Origin: Clostridium sp.
GTDB lineage: Bacteria; Bacillota; Dethiobacteria; Dethiobacterales; Dethiobacteraceae
DNA: 64,000 nt
Reading direction: 5' to 3'
Assembly (NCBI GenBank): GCA_018335695.1
Contig: JAGXRV010000089.1
Coordinates: forward strand, 1 to 64,000
This document shows positions 53,058 to 62,811 of the stretch, piece after piece. The translations under genes were made by a program, and so were the position numbers. Numbering within the stretch: the stretch's first letter is position 1; the number at the start of each line of letters is the position of its first letter. Under the pieces are notes generated by a model. That model had not been told where the DNA came from. It ran no database searches and saw only the letters and a list, made by a program, of their open reading frames with translations.

Positions 53058-54010
53058 CAGAAGTAACCCTCCCGCTTCTTAAGCTCCATTGAACCTTCCT
53101 GGTCGTGGTCAATAACGCGATTTTCACGTTCGCTACGGCGGAAGGAGGCAAGCTCTTTAATGATCAAATCGATAGTGTCGGCTTCTGAGCGGATTGCCCC
53201 GCTGCAGGGCGTGCAACCCAACGTACGCATGCGACATTTGATATTTTCCGGGCGCTCCCCGTCTAAGAGCTTGACATTGCTCTGCAGCGGAATCAGTGTC
53301 TGCCCACGTACGACGACATCTCGCGGCTTAGCAAAGTAAAGGGGAACGATAGGAATGTTCTCAAGTCCGATGTAACTCCAGATATCGTTCTCTGTCCAGT
53401 TGGAGAGCGGAAAGACGCGAATGCTCTCGCCGGGGTTAACGGCGCCGTTGTAGAAATTCCAGAGCTCTGGCCGCTGGTTACGAGGTTCCCAGCGACCGGC
53501 ACTGTCGCGAAAGCTGAAGACCCGCTCCTTGGCGCGGGACTTTTCTTCGTCTCGGCGCCCGCCGCCAATCGCAGCGTCGTAGTTGCCTTCTTTGAGCCCT
53601 TCGACAAGAGCGCGGGTGCGGAGTAGATGACAACACTTGGCGGTACCGTGGTCGTAGGGGTTCGCACCGGCGTTGATCGCCTCCAGATTTGTGTAGACGC
53701 GAAGTTCGGCTCCGATCTCTTTGGTGAAACTGTCACGAAATTCGATCATCTCCGGATATTCGTAGGTTGTGTCAATGTGCAGAAGCGGGAACGGAAACTT
53801 ACCGGGATAGAACGCTTTGCGGGCGAGATGCACCAGCACGGAACTATCCTTCCCGATAGAGTATAACAGAACCGGATTACGGAACTGTGCGGCGGTCTCA
53901 CGGAGTATATGGATACTTTCCGCTTCGAGCGCTCGCAAGTGCGATAAAAGGTAACACTTGCTGCTATCGATCAATTTGCTGTTTTGCTCTGTGTAGTTAA
54001 CTTGTCTCAA
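53057..54010 (-). CDS. cysD: Sulfate adenylyltransferase subunit 2 (CysD)
   Basis: A 317-residue PP-loop ATP pyrophosphatase. It shows [23 protein letters not shown] (PP-loop SIGKDSS), [30 protein letters not shown] and the closing [22 protein letters not shown], all typical of CysD. The start is TTG 54010 with AAGGAG eight bases upstream. First of the cysDNH block, 69 bases after the ssuC-like gene. Confidence 0.94.
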   Translation of the reverse strand: MRQVNYTEQNSKLIDSSKCYLLSHLRALEAESIHILRETAAQFRNPVLLYSIGKDSSVLVHLARKAFYPGKFPFPLLHIDTTYEYPEMIEFRDSFTKEIGAELRVYTNLEAINAGANPYDHGTAKCCHLLRTRALVEGLKEGNYDAAIGGGRRDEEKSRAKERVFSFRDSAGRWEPRNQRPELWNFYNGAVNPGESIRVFPLSNWTENDIWSYIGLENIPIVPLYFAKPRDVVVRGQTLIPLQSNVKLLDGERPENIKCRMRTLGCTPCSGAIRSEADTIDLIIKELASFRRSERENRVIDHDQEGSMELKKREGYF

Positions 54011-54079
54011 AGCTATTCTCCTTCTGTGATTAATTCTCCCTTATGTTCCACAGCGACGAGCCGACTGTTAGGACTGAGA

Positions 54080-54838
54080 TCAGCCCTTGGTCAACCCCCA
54101 ACGGTAAAGGACAGCATGCTCCATCCTGCCAAAAACCAGTCGATCAATCAGCAGACCCATGACGACAATCACAAACATAATTCCTACCACCTGGTTCATA
54201 TCATGGAGATCACGTCCCATAATCAATACATAGCCAAGACCGGAAGTGGGCGTCAGCAGTTCCCCGGCCATCAAAGCCCTCCAGGCAAAAGACCAGCTCT
54301 GCTTCATCCCCGAGATAATGGAAGGAAAAGCGGCAGGAATCGTAACGGAGGTGTAACGGCGCAAGCCTTTGGCACCCATTGTTTTCGCCGCCTTGATGTA
54401 GAGGGGCGGGACATTTTTAATACCCGAAACAACGGACATGGAGATGGAAAAAATGGAACCGATGGCGATAACGAAGATTATCGCCTCTTCTCCCAGACCA
54501 AACCAGAGAACGGCCAAAGGAAGCCAGCAAATACTTGGCAAGGTCTGCACACCCAGCAGGAGCGGAGAAAGCGCTTCATCCAAATACTTAATGCGGTCGA
54601 TTAAAACACCTAGCAGCAAACCGATCACAAGAGAGATAAAATAACCGATAAGAAGGCGCTGCAGACTGATATGCGCAGCAATAGGTATGCTTAGATCCTG
54701 CATGCCTCTGCTCAGGTTCTGCAGCACCCCCGAAGGTGATGGAAAGAGGAAAGAAGGCCAGATGCCAGTTCTATATACCATTTCCCAGATTAGTATCAGG
54801 CCGAGATACAAAGGAATTACTTTTAAGACACCAGTCAC
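54080..54838 (-). CDS. ssuC: ABC transporter permease (SsuC/TauC-like)
   Basis: About 252 residues with six membrane segments and the permease loop GAKGLRRYTSVTIPAAFPSIISGMKQSW (EAA-like motif). It belongs to the nitrate/sulfonate/taurine permease family. The start is uncertain: the frame is open to a TTG at 54859, which would overlap ssuB by 89 bases; GTG 54838 has AGAGGAA eight bases upstream and is preferred. Next to cysDNH, sulfonate or sulfate is a likely substrate. Confidence 0.85.
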   Translation of the reverse strand: MTGVLKVIPLYLGLILIWEMVYRTGIWPSFLFPSPSGVLQNLSRGMQDLSIPIAAHISLQRLLIGYFISLVIGLLLGVLIDRIKYLDEALSPLLLGVQTLPSICWLPLAVLWFGLGEEAIIFVIAIGSIFSISMSVVSGIKNVPPLYIKAAKTMGAKGLRRYTSVTIPAAFPSIISGMKQSWSFAWRALMAGELLTPTSGLGYVLIMGRDLHDMNQVVGIMFVIVVMGLLIDRLVFGRMEHAVLYRWGLTKG

Positions 54839-55607
54839 TGTCAAGTTCCTCTTTGGCAACCTTCTCCACCTCCTCTTTCAGTTCGCTGAGTATTTGCCCT
54901 ACGATTCTTGTCAGATCAATGTCTTCTATGTTTCTTGGTCTGCCTAATTGAACCCGGAACTCTTTTTTTATTCTGCCGGGATTGGCAGTCATAACAACAA
55001 CCCGGTCTGCCAACAAAACAGCTTCTTCCACATTATGCGTCACAAAGATGATCGTCTTTTTTGTGGCGCCCCAGATTTGCTGCAGTTCTGTGTGAAGAAT
55101 ATTTTTAGTTTGGCTGTCCAAAGCGGCAAAAGGCTCATCCATTAAAAGCACATCCGAGTCCATAGCCAGGGATCTGGCCAAAGCCACCCGCTGACGCATG
55201 CCGATGGAAAGTTCATGCGGATAAGCAGCCGCAAAACGAGTCAGGTGAACCATTCTCAGGTAATACATAGCCTTTTCCCTTCTCTCCTGCTTGCTTATCC
55301 CTTTAATTTTCATCCCATACTCTACATTGTCGATAATTTTGAGCCAAGGGAAAAGTGCCGCTTCCTGGAACATCACCATTCGATCGGGTCCTGCATCCAG
55401 GATTGGCCTGCCCTCTTTGCAAATCTCGCCGGAAGTAGCCCTTTCCAAACCGGCAATAATGCTCAGAAGAGTTGACTTTCCACAACCTGAAGGTCCAACT
55501 AAGACAACAAATTCTCCTTTTTTTATATTGAGATGGACATCTTGCAAGGCGTAGGTCGTTCCATTTTTTGTCTTAAAAACTTTGCATATGTTTGATATCT
55601 CCAACAC
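54771..55607 (-). CDS. ssuB: ABC transporter ATP-binding protein (SsuB/TauB-like)
   Basis: A 278-residue ATPase: Walker A GPSGCGKSTLL near residue 40, Q-loop MFQEAALFPWL, signature LSIGMRQRVALARSL, Walker B VLLMDEPFAALD and the H-loop FVTHNVEEA. The signature starts LSIG instead of LSGG. It is about 20 residues longer at the C-terminus than typical SsuB, overlapping ssuC. The start is GTG 55607 (TTG 55604 also possible). Confidence 0.92.
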   Translation of the reverse strand: MLEISNICKVFKTKNGTTYALQDVHLNIKKGEFVVLVGPSGCGKSTLLSIIAGLERATSGEICKEGRPILDAGPDRMVMFQEAALFPWLKIIDNVEYGMKIKGISKQERREKAMYYLRMVHLTRFAAAYPHELSIGMRQRVALARSLAMDSDVLLMDEPFAALDSQTKNILHTELQQIWGATKKTIIFVTHNVEEAVLLADRVVVMTANPGRIKKEFRVQLGRPRNIEDIDLTRIVGQILSELKEEVEKVAKEELDSDWCLKSNSFVSRPDTNLGNGI

Positions 55608-55657
55608 AAAATCAACCCCTCTGAAATCGCTTGACTCCGGACATTTAATCTTAAAGA

Positions 55658-56764
55658 CTATTTTACTTCTGCCAAACCCTTCTCTTTTAAAACCTTATTT
55701 AGTGGAGCCAGATTGAAAAGCTGGGAAATGTCCGGTTTCTGTTTGAGGTAACCGGTATCGGCCATCAATGTTGCAAATTTCTGTATTGAGCTGACTTCAG
55801 GATCGTAAGTCACTAAAAGACGTTCAAAGGAACTCCCGAGCACATCCTGGGGCAGGGATTTTTGTGTTAATATCTCAAACTGTTTGTTGAAAACCTGTTT
55901 ATAGGTTTCAGGATCGTTATTGATTCGCTCTGTTAATTCCACATGGGCAGCCAGCCATTTCTCCACCAGTTCAGGTTGCTCTTCCAGAAATTTTGTGGTG
56001 GCAATCACGACTGTTGTTGCATAGCTTCCGTCGTCCCATAGCTGATCGGCTTCTAATACGACATCGGCGCCTGTCTCTTTGACGATTCTAGAGCCCCATG
56101 GTTCAGGCACAAGAGCGGCATCCACCTCGCCTTTGGCAATCAGAGTCAATATATCAGGGTTTTCTGCAGGAACAACCGTTACCGTGCCTCCTCTGGAAGC
56201 ATCCTTTAAGCCCGCACCTTTCATTAGCCTCCGCAGAGTAAGATCTTGGGTGGCGGCTAACTGGGGAACAGCTACTTTTCTGCCGTCAAGATCTGCCACA
56301 TTTTTAATATTGGTGCCTTTAGCAGCTACCAGAATGGCCCCCTCGTTAGCTGCGCCTGCGATGATTTGCAGACCTTTATTGGAGACAATATAACCGTTGA
56401 TTGCCGGTACCGGTCCGATGTAGCCTAAATCAATTTCTCCTGTTAACAACGCTTGAATTAGTTTAGGCCCGGCGTTAAAGATACTTTCAGCAATCACCAC
56501 CTGTTCTCCCAGAGCATTTTGAAACGTACCGTCATTCTGACCCACCATTGCTTGGATATGGGTTATATTGGGAAAATATCCCACCCTTATAGTTTGTTTT
56601 TGATTGACGCCCGTCTGAGCGTTCAATGACTGACCATTATTTCTGAACCCACAGCCAGCCGCTGCCACGGTGGCCAGAAAAAACAACAGACCGGCTGCGG
56701 TGATCCACTCCCTGCTCAGCCGTAAACCTCTCCCATAGCCTGATCTTCCGTATTTTACTGCCAC
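55658..56764 (-). CDS. ssuA: ABC transporter substrate-binding lipoprotein (SsuA-like)
   Basis: A 368-residue binding protein with a signal peptide and lipobox ending AAGC at about Cys37. The mature part is of the NMT1/SsuA class (IRVGYFPNITHIQAMVG, LTGEIDLGYIGPVPAING, LVPEPWGSRI). GTG 56764 is chosen because GGAGG stands seven bases upstream; a TTG at 56797 is in frame. First gene of the ssuABC-cysDNH run. A palindrome at 56835-56850 lies in its promoter region. Confidence 0.88.
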   Translation of the reverse strand: MAVKYGRSGYGRGLRLSREWITAAGLLFFLATVAAAGCGFRNNGQSLNAQTGVNQKQTIRVGYFPNITHIQAMVGQNDGTFQNALGEQVVIAESIFNAGPKLIQALLTGEIDLGYIGPVPAINGYIVSNKGLQIIAGAANEGAILVAAKGTNIKNVADLDGRKVAVPQLAATQDLTLRRLMKGAGLKDASRGGTVTVVPAENPDILTLIAKGEVDAALVPEPWGSRIVKETGADVVLEADQLWDDGSYATTVVIATTKFLEEQPELVEKWLAAHVELTERINNDPETYKQVFNKQFEILTQKSLPQDVLGSSFERLLVTYDPEVSSIQKFATLMADTGYLKQKPDISQLFNLAPLNKVLKEKGLAEVK

Positions 56765-56834
56765 CTTCTTGCCTCCGTTCTTTTGGATGTATCCCAAGCA
56801 TATTAAAACCTTTACTAAATTCGAACCTTAATTA

Positions 56835-56850
56835 CCTATAAATATATAGG
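56835..56850. promoter_or_regulatory. Palindrome upstream of ssuA
   Basis: CCTATA-AATA-TATAGG, 70 bases before the ssuA GTG and 75 bases before the lexA SOS box. It could be an operator for sulfur control; no known consensus is matched with certainty. Confidence 0.4.
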
Positions 56851-56924
56851 AAAAGTATGTTATTTGAGAATATTATATTAGACATTCTCCAAATATGTCA
56901 AGTGTCTAAAAAAAATTTTATATA

Positions 56925-56938
56925 CGAACGAATGTTTG
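56925..56938 (+). promoter_or_regulatory. LexA box of lexA
   Basis: CGAACGAATGTTTG matches the Gram-positive SOS box and overlaps the -35 region of lexA, so lexA is probably autoregulated. Confidence 0.85.
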
Positions 56939-56963
56939 ATTTTTTTACTAGTTATGGTATAAT
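56936..56963 (+). promoter_or_regulatory. Promoter of lexA
   Basis: TTGATT (56936-56941), 16-base spacer, TATAAT (56958-56963). Confidence 0.75.
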
Positions 56964-56988
56964 GCAGCTAAAAGGGTGGTGTTGCCGT

Positions 56989-57603
56989 TTGGACGACCTG
57001 ACAACAAGGCAACTGCAAATCCTAAATTATATCCGACACGAAGTAAAGGCAAAAAATTATCCGCCTTCCGTTCGGGAAATTGGGGAAGCGGTCGGCTTGT
57101 CCTCCAGTTCGACCGTTCATGCCCATCTGGCAAAATTAGAGGAAAAAGGGTTTATCCGCCGAGATCCAACTAAGCCGCGAGCCATTGAATTGCTAGATTA
57201 TGTTGCTGTATCTCCGTTTATTCAGGATATTGTCAGCGTTCCGGTAGTTGGCCATGTTACTGCGGGTGAACCGATTCTGGCAGAGCAAAATATTGAGGAT
57301 TATTTTCCCTTGCCTAGGACGCTGGTGCATCAGGACACGGTGTTTTTGCTTAAAGTACGCGGCGACAGTATGGAGAAAGCCGCAATTATGGACGGAGACT
57401 TGGTAGTGGTACGCCAGCAAGCAACTGCTCAAAATGGAGAAATTGTAGTGGCTATGTTGGAGGGTGAGGCGACGGTAAAACGTTATTATAAGGAAAAAGA
57501 CTACATTCGCCTGCAACCGGAGAATGATTTCTATGAACCGATTTTTTCCCCGCACATCGTTGTGATAGGAAAAGTTATCGGTGTGTTCCGCCATATTTCT
57601 TAA
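56989..57603 (+). CDS. lexA: LexA repressor
   Basis: A 204-residue LexA. The N-terminal winged helix reads [34 protein letters not shown]. Self-cleavage site Ala92-Gly93 (HVTAGEP), catalytic Ser127 (RGDSM) and Lys164 (ATVKRYY) are all present. The start is TTG 56989, since the alignment begins LDDLTTRQ and AAAGGGTGG lies upstream; the longer frame from 56857 crosses the promoter. LexA boxes in this window are at 56925 and 43049/43077. Confidence 0.96.
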   Translation: MDDLTTRQLQILNYIRHEVKAKNYPPSVREIGEAVGLSSSSTVHAHLAKLEEKGFIRRDPTKPRAIELLDYVAVSPFIQDIVSVPVVGHVTAGEPILAEQNIEDYFPLPRTLVHQDTVFLLKVRGDSMEKAAIMDGDLVVVRQQATAQNGEIVVAMLEGEATVKRYYKEKDYIRLQPENDFYEPIFSPHIVVIGKVIGVFRHIS

Positions 57604-57610
57604 CGAATAC

Positions 57611-57638
57611 AAAAATGCCGGCTGATGCCGGCATTTTT
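57611..57638 (+). terminator. Intrinsic terminator after lexA
   Basis: AAAAATGCCGGC-TGAT-GCCGGCATTTTT perfect stem. Confidence 0.92.
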
Positions 57639-57699
57639 GCTGAGAAGGTAATCAAAAATTTATAAATTATGTATCATGGAAGGCTTTGCAAAAGGACAA

Positions 57700-58350
57700 T
57701 CAACCGCGTGTCTCAGAAGAGATACAACGCTGTTCTGTTTTAGCCGAATTGCTTGGCCATTCAGGGACAATCACGCCACCGGAAATAATTAATTTTAGCG
57801 CTTCTTCCACCGACATTTCCAGCGGTATCAGTTCTTCCCGCGGCACCAAAAGCAGAAAACCGGAAGTAGGGTTAGGCGTTGTCGGTACAAACAGAGCCAC
57901 CACATCTTGCGCGGTCTTCTCCTGTACTTCTCCCAAGCCGCTGCTGGTTATAAAGCCAATACCGTAAATTCCTTTGCGCGGATATTCAATCATGGCTACC
58001 GATTCAAAGACACTTTTGCGTTGTGCAGAAAATCCATCTATTATCTGACGGGTTGCAGTATAAATTGGCTTAATCAAAGGAATACTTGCAAAAGCATTCT
58101 CCACCATTTTTAAGACTCTGCTGCCAAAAACATTATTTGCTACCAAACCTACAAAAAGGATTGCGCTTACCGTAATCAGAAATCCCAGTCCCGGTATTCT
58201 GACACCCAGATATTGACGTAAAAGATTGCCAAGCAGTGAGTCTGCCCAGTTAAAAGTCAAGCCTAAAACATAAATACTGATTATTGCCGGCAGCAATATT
58301 GCCAGACCGGTCAGAAATATTCTCCTTAATAAGCGCAAAAAATCCACCAA
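57700..58350 (-). CDS. DUF502 family membrane protein
   Basis: A 216-residue protein with two N-terminal membrane segments (about 10-32 and 53-72) and the DUF502 core: PLIKPIYTATRQIIDGF, MIEYPRKGIYGIGFITS, VFVPTTPNPTSGF-like FVPTTPNPTSGFLLLVPREEL and SVEEALKLIISGGV. The function is unknown. It follows nth by three bases on the same strand. Confidence 0.9.
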   Translation of the reverse strand: MVDFLRLLRRIFLTGLAILLPAIISIYVLGLTFNWADSLLGNLLRQYLGVRIPGLGFLITVSAILFVGLVANNVFGSRVLKMVENAFASIPLIKPIYTATRQIIDGFSAQRKSVFESVAMIEYPRKGIYGIGFITSSGLGEVQEKTAQDVVALFVPTTPNPTSGFLLLVPREELIPLEMSVEEALKLIISGGVIVPEWPSNSAKTEQRCISSETRG

Positions 58351-58353
58351 CCT

Positions 58354-58998
58354 TTACTCTTCTTTTTTGTTTTGGAAATAATCACAGTGTTCTCTCAGAG
58401 AACACTGTGAGCAGTGCGGGTTGCGAGCATGACAAATGTAACGACCGTGTAAAATCAGCCAGTGGTGAGCATTAGCCCATAACTCACGACCTATTATAGC
58501 AGTTAATTGCTTTTCTGTGGCTGCCGGCGTCTTTGCCTTAGCCAAACCGATGCGGTTGGCTACACGAAAAACGTGTGTATCGACAGCTAAAGCCGGTATA
58601 GCAAATGCATTTGCCAAAATTACATTCGCCGTCTTTTGTCCCACCCCAGGCAAGGACAGCAAAGAGTCAAGGTCTGACGGCACTTCACCACCGAATCTCT
58701 CCAGCAATGTTTTTGCCGAAGCAAGCAAATGTCTGCTCTTTGTGCGAAAAAGACCGATACTTTTTATGTCTTTCGCTAATTCATCCGGCGTCAATACAGC
58801 AAGCTGGGCGGGAGAAGGATATTTTTCAAACAAAAGAGAAGTCACTTTATTCACTTGCTTGTCGGTCGACTGAGCGGAGAGCATAGTGGCCACGAGCAAT
58901 TGCCATGGTGTCTTGAAATTCAATTCTGTTTCGGGGTGCGGGTTTTGTTCCGCCAAAATAGCAAATATTCGTTTTGCCTTTTCTTTTTTTCTACTCAT
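58354..58998 (-). CDS. nth: Endonuclease III
   Basis: A 214-residue DNA glycosylase/AP lyase for oxidised pyrimidines. Helix-hairpin-helix LLSLPGVGQKTANVIL with the catalytic Lys, catalytic Asp in VDTHVFRVANR, and the Fe-S loop with four cysteines (C-x6-C-x2-C-x5-C: CHARNPHCSQCSLREHC). The ATG is one base after the copA stop. Confidence 0.96.
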   Translation of the reverse strand: MSRKKEKAKRIFAILAEQNPHPETELNFKTPWQLLVATMLSAQSTDKQVNKVTSLLFEKYPSPAQLAVLTPDELAKDIKSIGLFRTKSRHLLASAKTLLERFGGEVPSDLDSLLSLPGVGQKTANVILANAFAIPALAVDTHVFRVANRIGLAKAKTPAATEKQLTAIIGRELWANAHHWLILHGRYICHARNPHCSQCSLREHCDYFQNKKEE

Positions 58999-58999
58999 T

Positions 59000-61225
59000 T
59001 TAGTTCTCTTTATCCAATTTTTGGCGCCGTAGGCGAAGTGAGTTTAAAAGCACTGAAACCGAAGAAAGAGCCATAGCAAGTGCTGCAATTGCCGGGCTTA
59101 AGCGGCCAGAGGAAGCAATCGGGATTGCCAGCAAATTATATGCGAACGCCCAAAATAAGTTCTGACGAATAATCCTAAAGGTTTGGCGTGACAAACGAAT
59201 CGCTGTCACTACCGAAGTAAGATCACCTCGGATAAGAGTTATATCGCTTGCCTCAATGGCAATATCTGTGCCGCTGCCAATGGCGATACCGACATTTGCC
59301 TGTGCCAGTGCCGGGGCATCATTAATTCCATCACCGACCATCGCCACCACTCGTCCCTCTTTCTGTAAACGCCGCACTTCTGCTTCTTTCTGATCGGGCA
59401 GTACCTGCGCCAATATCCGATCAATGCCCACCTGCAGGGCAATTGTTTTTGCCGTACGCTCGTTATCACCGGTAAGCATAGCGGTGGCTAACCCCTCCTT
59501 GGCCAATGAAGCAATGGCACGTCTGCTGTCTTCTTTAATAATATCGGCGACTGCTATAATGCCAGCTAATTGCCCGTTGACTGCCATTAACATAGCAGTT
59601 TTTCCTTGTTCTTCCAACTTTGCCATCGTATTTTCCAGATTTTCAGTCTGAATCTCCATTTCAGCCATCAGCTTTCTATTGCCCAGCAGTATGTCTTTAC
59701 CTGCAATTACAGCTCTGATTCCTTTGCCGGGGATGGCTTGAAAATCAGTTGCATTCTCCGATACTATGGCACGTTCAAAGGCAGCGCGTACTATTGCCTG
59801 GCCAAGAGGATGTTCTGAACCGGTTTCACCGCCGGCTGCCAAGCGAAGCAATTCATCTTCCGTCAGCTCACCTGTACTGATGATTTCTGTGACAGCAGGC
59901 TCACCTTTGGTAATAGTTCCGGTTTTATCAAAAATTATTGTGTCTACATCTAATAAAGCCTGCAGGCTGGTGGCATCTTTGATCAAAATACCGCGCTCCG
60001 CACCGATGCCGGCACCTACCATAATGGCTGTAGGGGTAGCCAATCCCAAGGCGCAGGGACAAGCAATCACCAGTACGGCAATGGCGGCAAAAACAGCCCG
60101 GTCTAATGCTTCCAGTCCGCCAAGCAATAGCCAACCAGACAAAGTAGCCAGCGAAATGATTATTACTACGGGAACGAAGTAGCCTGTGACTTTATCCGCC
60201 AATTCTTGAATAGGTGCTTTGGAGCCCTGAGCCTCCTCTACCATCCTGATAATTTGTGCCAAAAAAGTATCCTTGCCAACTTTTGTCGCTCTAAATTGAA
60301 TAACTCCGTTCTTATTAATAGTGGCACCCACCACTTGGTCTCCAACTGTTTTCTCAGTAGGCAAACTTTCACCGGTAACCATCGATTCATCAATAGTTGT
60401 ATAACCCTGAATAATTTCGCCGTCAACAGGGATTTTCTCTCCGGGACGGACAATAATTACATCTCCTGCCTGTACCAGTTCAACAGAAATCTCTCTTTCA
60501 ACGCCATCCTCAATGATACGAGCGGTTTTAGCGCCAAGTTCCAGCAGTTTTCTGATGGCACTTGATGTTTTGCTTCTGGCAATAGCCTCTAAATAGCGTC
60601 CCAAGAGGTGAAAAGACATAATCATGCCGGAAATCCCCATGAATGAAACTGTATAAGGAATAAAAAAGGCGACGATCCCCCAGGCATAAGCGGATAATGT
60701 ACCAAGAGAAATTAATACGTCCATATTAGCACTACCGTGTCTTATGGAACGCCAAGCGCCACGGTGAGTAGGCAACCCGGCCCAAAAGACAATCGGTGTG
60801 GCAGCGGCCAGCATTACCCAGTTATGGTAGGGAAGATGGAAATAATGAAGAAGCTCCAGCAACATAACGATTTCAATAATTGCTGTAATTGACATAGCTA
60901 TTATCACAATTCGCTTTCGCGCAAGGAGTTGTGCTTGTTCCAGCGCTTCCTTGTCAAAACCGGTTTGCCCCTCAGTGTTTTGCCGGGTAAGCACACCGTA
61001 GCCCAAGTCTTCAATGACAGAAATTATTTCACGCCGATTCGTCTCGGTTCTATCATATAAAATTGTAACTTTTCCGGCAGCAAAATTTACTACCGCCTCC
61101 ATTATTCCGGGTTTCTTTTGCAGCGCTTTTTCGATGCTGTTTGCACAGGCCACACAAGTCATACCAGTCACTTCGAGTGTTTCTTTGACCAGGAATTTTT
61201 CTTCTTTGCCGGTTAACCGTTCCAT
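59000..61225 (-). CDS. copA: Copper-translocating P-type ATPase
   Basis: A 741-residue P1B-ATPase. One N-terminal heavy-metal domain ([15 protein letters not shown], residues 21-35), the CPC motif in [13 protein letters not shown], phosphorylation site [11 protein letters not shown], the SEHPLGQAI loop, and [22 protein letters not shown]. This pattern fits Cu(I) export. ATG 61225 follows GGAGG with a seven-base spacer. No copZ or csoR is adjacent, which is unusual. Confidence 0.94.
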   Translation of the reverse strand: MERLTGKEEKFLVKETLEVTGMTCVACANSIEKALQKKPGIMEAVVNFAAGKVTILYDRTETNRREIISVIEDLGYGVLTRQNTEGQTGFDKEALEQAQLLARKRIVIIAMSITAIIEIVMLLELLHYFHLPYHNWVMLAAATPIVFWAGLPTHRGAWRSIRHGSANMDVLISLGTLSAYAWGIVAFFIPYTVSFMGISGMIMSFHLLGRYLEAIARSKTSSAIRKLLELGAKTARIIEDGVEREISVELVQAGDVIIVRPGEKIPVDGEIIQGYTTIDESMVTGESLPTEKTVGDQVVGATINKNGVIQFRATKVGKDTFLAQIIRMVEEAQGSKAPIQELADKVTGYFVPVVIIISLATLSGWLLLGGLEALDRAVFAAIAVLVIACPCALGLATPTAIMVGAGIGAERGILIKDATSLQALLDVDTIIFDKTGTITKGEPAVTEIISTGELTEDELLRLAAGGETGSEHPLGQAIVRAAFERAIVSENATDFQAIPGKGIRAVIAGKDILLGNRKLMAEMEIQTENLENTMAKLEEQGKTAMLMAVNGQLAGIIAVADIIKEDSRRAIASLAKEGLATAMLTGDNERTAKTIALQVGIDRILAQVLPDQKEAEVRRLQKEGRVVAMVGDGINDAPALAQANVGIAIGSGTDIAIEASDITLIRGDLTSVVTAIRLSRQTFRIIRQNLFWAFAYNLLAIPIASSGRLSPAIAALAMALSSVSVLLNSLRLRRQKLDKEN

Positions 61226-61352
61226 CTTTTCGCCTCCATCACTATACCCCCCCACCCTAAGGGATATGATGTCTTAAGATTAACAGTATCTTTGCAGCGC
61301 GTCAACAATTATCTCCAAAAACTTTGGTAGGATTTGATGACTTCTTGAGCCC

Positions 61353-61384
61353 AAAAAGCCCGCGAAAACGATGCGGGCTTTTTG
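61353..61384. terminator. Bidirectional terminator between glnA copy 2 and copA
   Basis: AAAAAGCCCGC / GCGGGCTTTTT stem with a nine-base loop and T-runs on both strands. It lies just beyond the stop of the second glnA. Confidence 0.88.
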
Positions 61385-61408
61385 GTAACTTTAAAAGTGG
61401 ATAATCTT

Positions 61409-62740
61409 TTAAAAAACTGTCAGATAATTATCGACTTCCCACTGATGCACTTGGGTACGATACTGAGTCCACTCAATGGTTTTTGCTTCCATGAAATGCT
61501 CATAAATATGTTTCCCCAAAGCTTCCCTAATTACACTGTTAGCCGACAACTCAATGAGGGCTTCCCCCAAAGTTTTTGGCAAACTCTCTATCCCAAGTGC
61601 CTCCCTTTCACCAGCAGACATATCATAAATATTTTGAGTCACTGAAGCCGGCGGCATAATTTTATTTTTAATTCCGTCTAAACCGGCACTCAAAGTAACA
61701 GCCAAGGTAAGATAAGGGTTGCAGGAAGGGTCGGGGTTACGCAATTCAATTCTGGTACCTACGCCGCGTCTTGCAGGGATGCGGATTAGCGGGCTGCGGT
61801 TGTGTTCGCTCCAAGCGATATAGACAGGCGCTTCGTAACCCGGTACAAGCCGCTTGTAAGAGTTAACCAACGGATTGGTGATCGCAGTAAAACCTTTGAC
61901 ATGGCGCAGTAAGCCGCCGATATAATAGCGGGCAATATCGGAGAGCTGAGAAGGATCGGACGGATCATAAAACGCATTCTGACCGTTTTTGGAAAGAGAT
62001 TGATGAGTATGCATGCCGGAGCCGGCAATACCAAAAATTGGCTTAGGCATGAAAGTAGCATGAAGATTATGGCGCATGGCGACGGTACGTACCACGAGCT
62101 TGAAGGTGGCTATATTGTCAGCAGTCGTGAGAGCATCAGCATATTTGAAGGCAATTTCATGTTGTCCCGGCGCAACCTCATGATGGGAAGCCTCCACTTC
62201 AAAACCCATTTCTTCCAGAGTCAGCACCATATCACGGCGTGCCGATTCCCCCAAATCAACCGGCATAAAGTCAAAATAGCTGCCGCGATCATGCGTTTTC
62301 GTAGTGGCGCGACCTTGTTCATCTTTCAAAAAGAGAAAAAACTCGGCTTCCGGACCGGCGTTTAGCTCATAGCCAAGAGCTGCCGCCTCTGCGATAGAGC
62401 GGCGCAATGTATTGCGTGGACAACCCTCAAATGGCGTTCCGTCCGGATTATAAATATCGCAAATCAGTCGCGCTTCCCCACCGCCGGCATGAGCATTCCA
62501 GGGGAAAACGGCAAACGTGTTAACATCCGGACGCAAGTACATATCAGACTCTTCAATCCGCACAAAGCCTTCAATGGACGAACCGTCAAACATCAGTTCA
62601 CCATCTAATGCCTTTTCCAATTGCTCCACCGGAATTGCCACATTTTTAGAGATTCCCAAAACGTCCGCAAACTGAAGGCGAATAAATCTGATTTTTAAAT
62701 CTTTAACGAAATGCAACACATCGTCTCTAGTGTACGCCAT
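61409..62740 (-). CDS. glnA: Glutamine synthetase, type I (copy 2)
   Basis: A 443-residue GlnA paralogue, collinear with copy 1 over the whole length ([68 protein letters not shown]). All catalytic blocks are intact. It differs mainly near residues 85-95 (HAGGGEA insertion) and at the C-terminus. Unlike copy 1 it has no long leader; only 71 bases separate it from the upstream lyase gene. The two copies are probably regulated differently. Confidence 0.94.
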   Translation of the reverse strand: MAYTRDDVLHFVKDLKIRFIRLQFADVLGISKNVAIPVEQLEKALDGELMFDGSSIEGFVRIEESDMYLRPDVNTFAVFPWNAHAGGGEARLICDIYNPDGTPFEGCPRNTLRRSIAEAAALGYELNAGPEAEFFLFLKDEQGRATTKTHDRGSYFDFMPVDLGESARRDMVLTLEEMGFEVEASHHEVAPGQHEIAFKYADALTTADNIATFKLVVRTVAMRHNLHATFMPKPIFGIAGSGMHTHQSLSKNGQNAFYDPSDPSQLSDIARYYIGGLLRHVKGFTAITNPLVNSYKRLVPGYEAPVYIAWSEHNRSPLIRIPARRGVGTRIELRNPDPSCNPYLTLAVTLSAGLDGIKNKIMPPASVTQNIYDMSAGEREALGIESLPKTLGEALIELSANSVIREALGKHIYEHFMEAKTIEWTQYRTQVHQWEVDNYLTVF

Positions 62741-62811
62741 ACCATCGTCCTCATTTCTGTTCTTAAAGTTTTTTCATCTTTTACGATTATAGCGTTTGCC
62801 TGCAAAAATTG

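Noticed and set aside
56857-56988. Longer LexA N-terminus
   Set aside because: It would cross the LexA box and TATAAT promoter; LexA proteins begin near the TTG at 56989.
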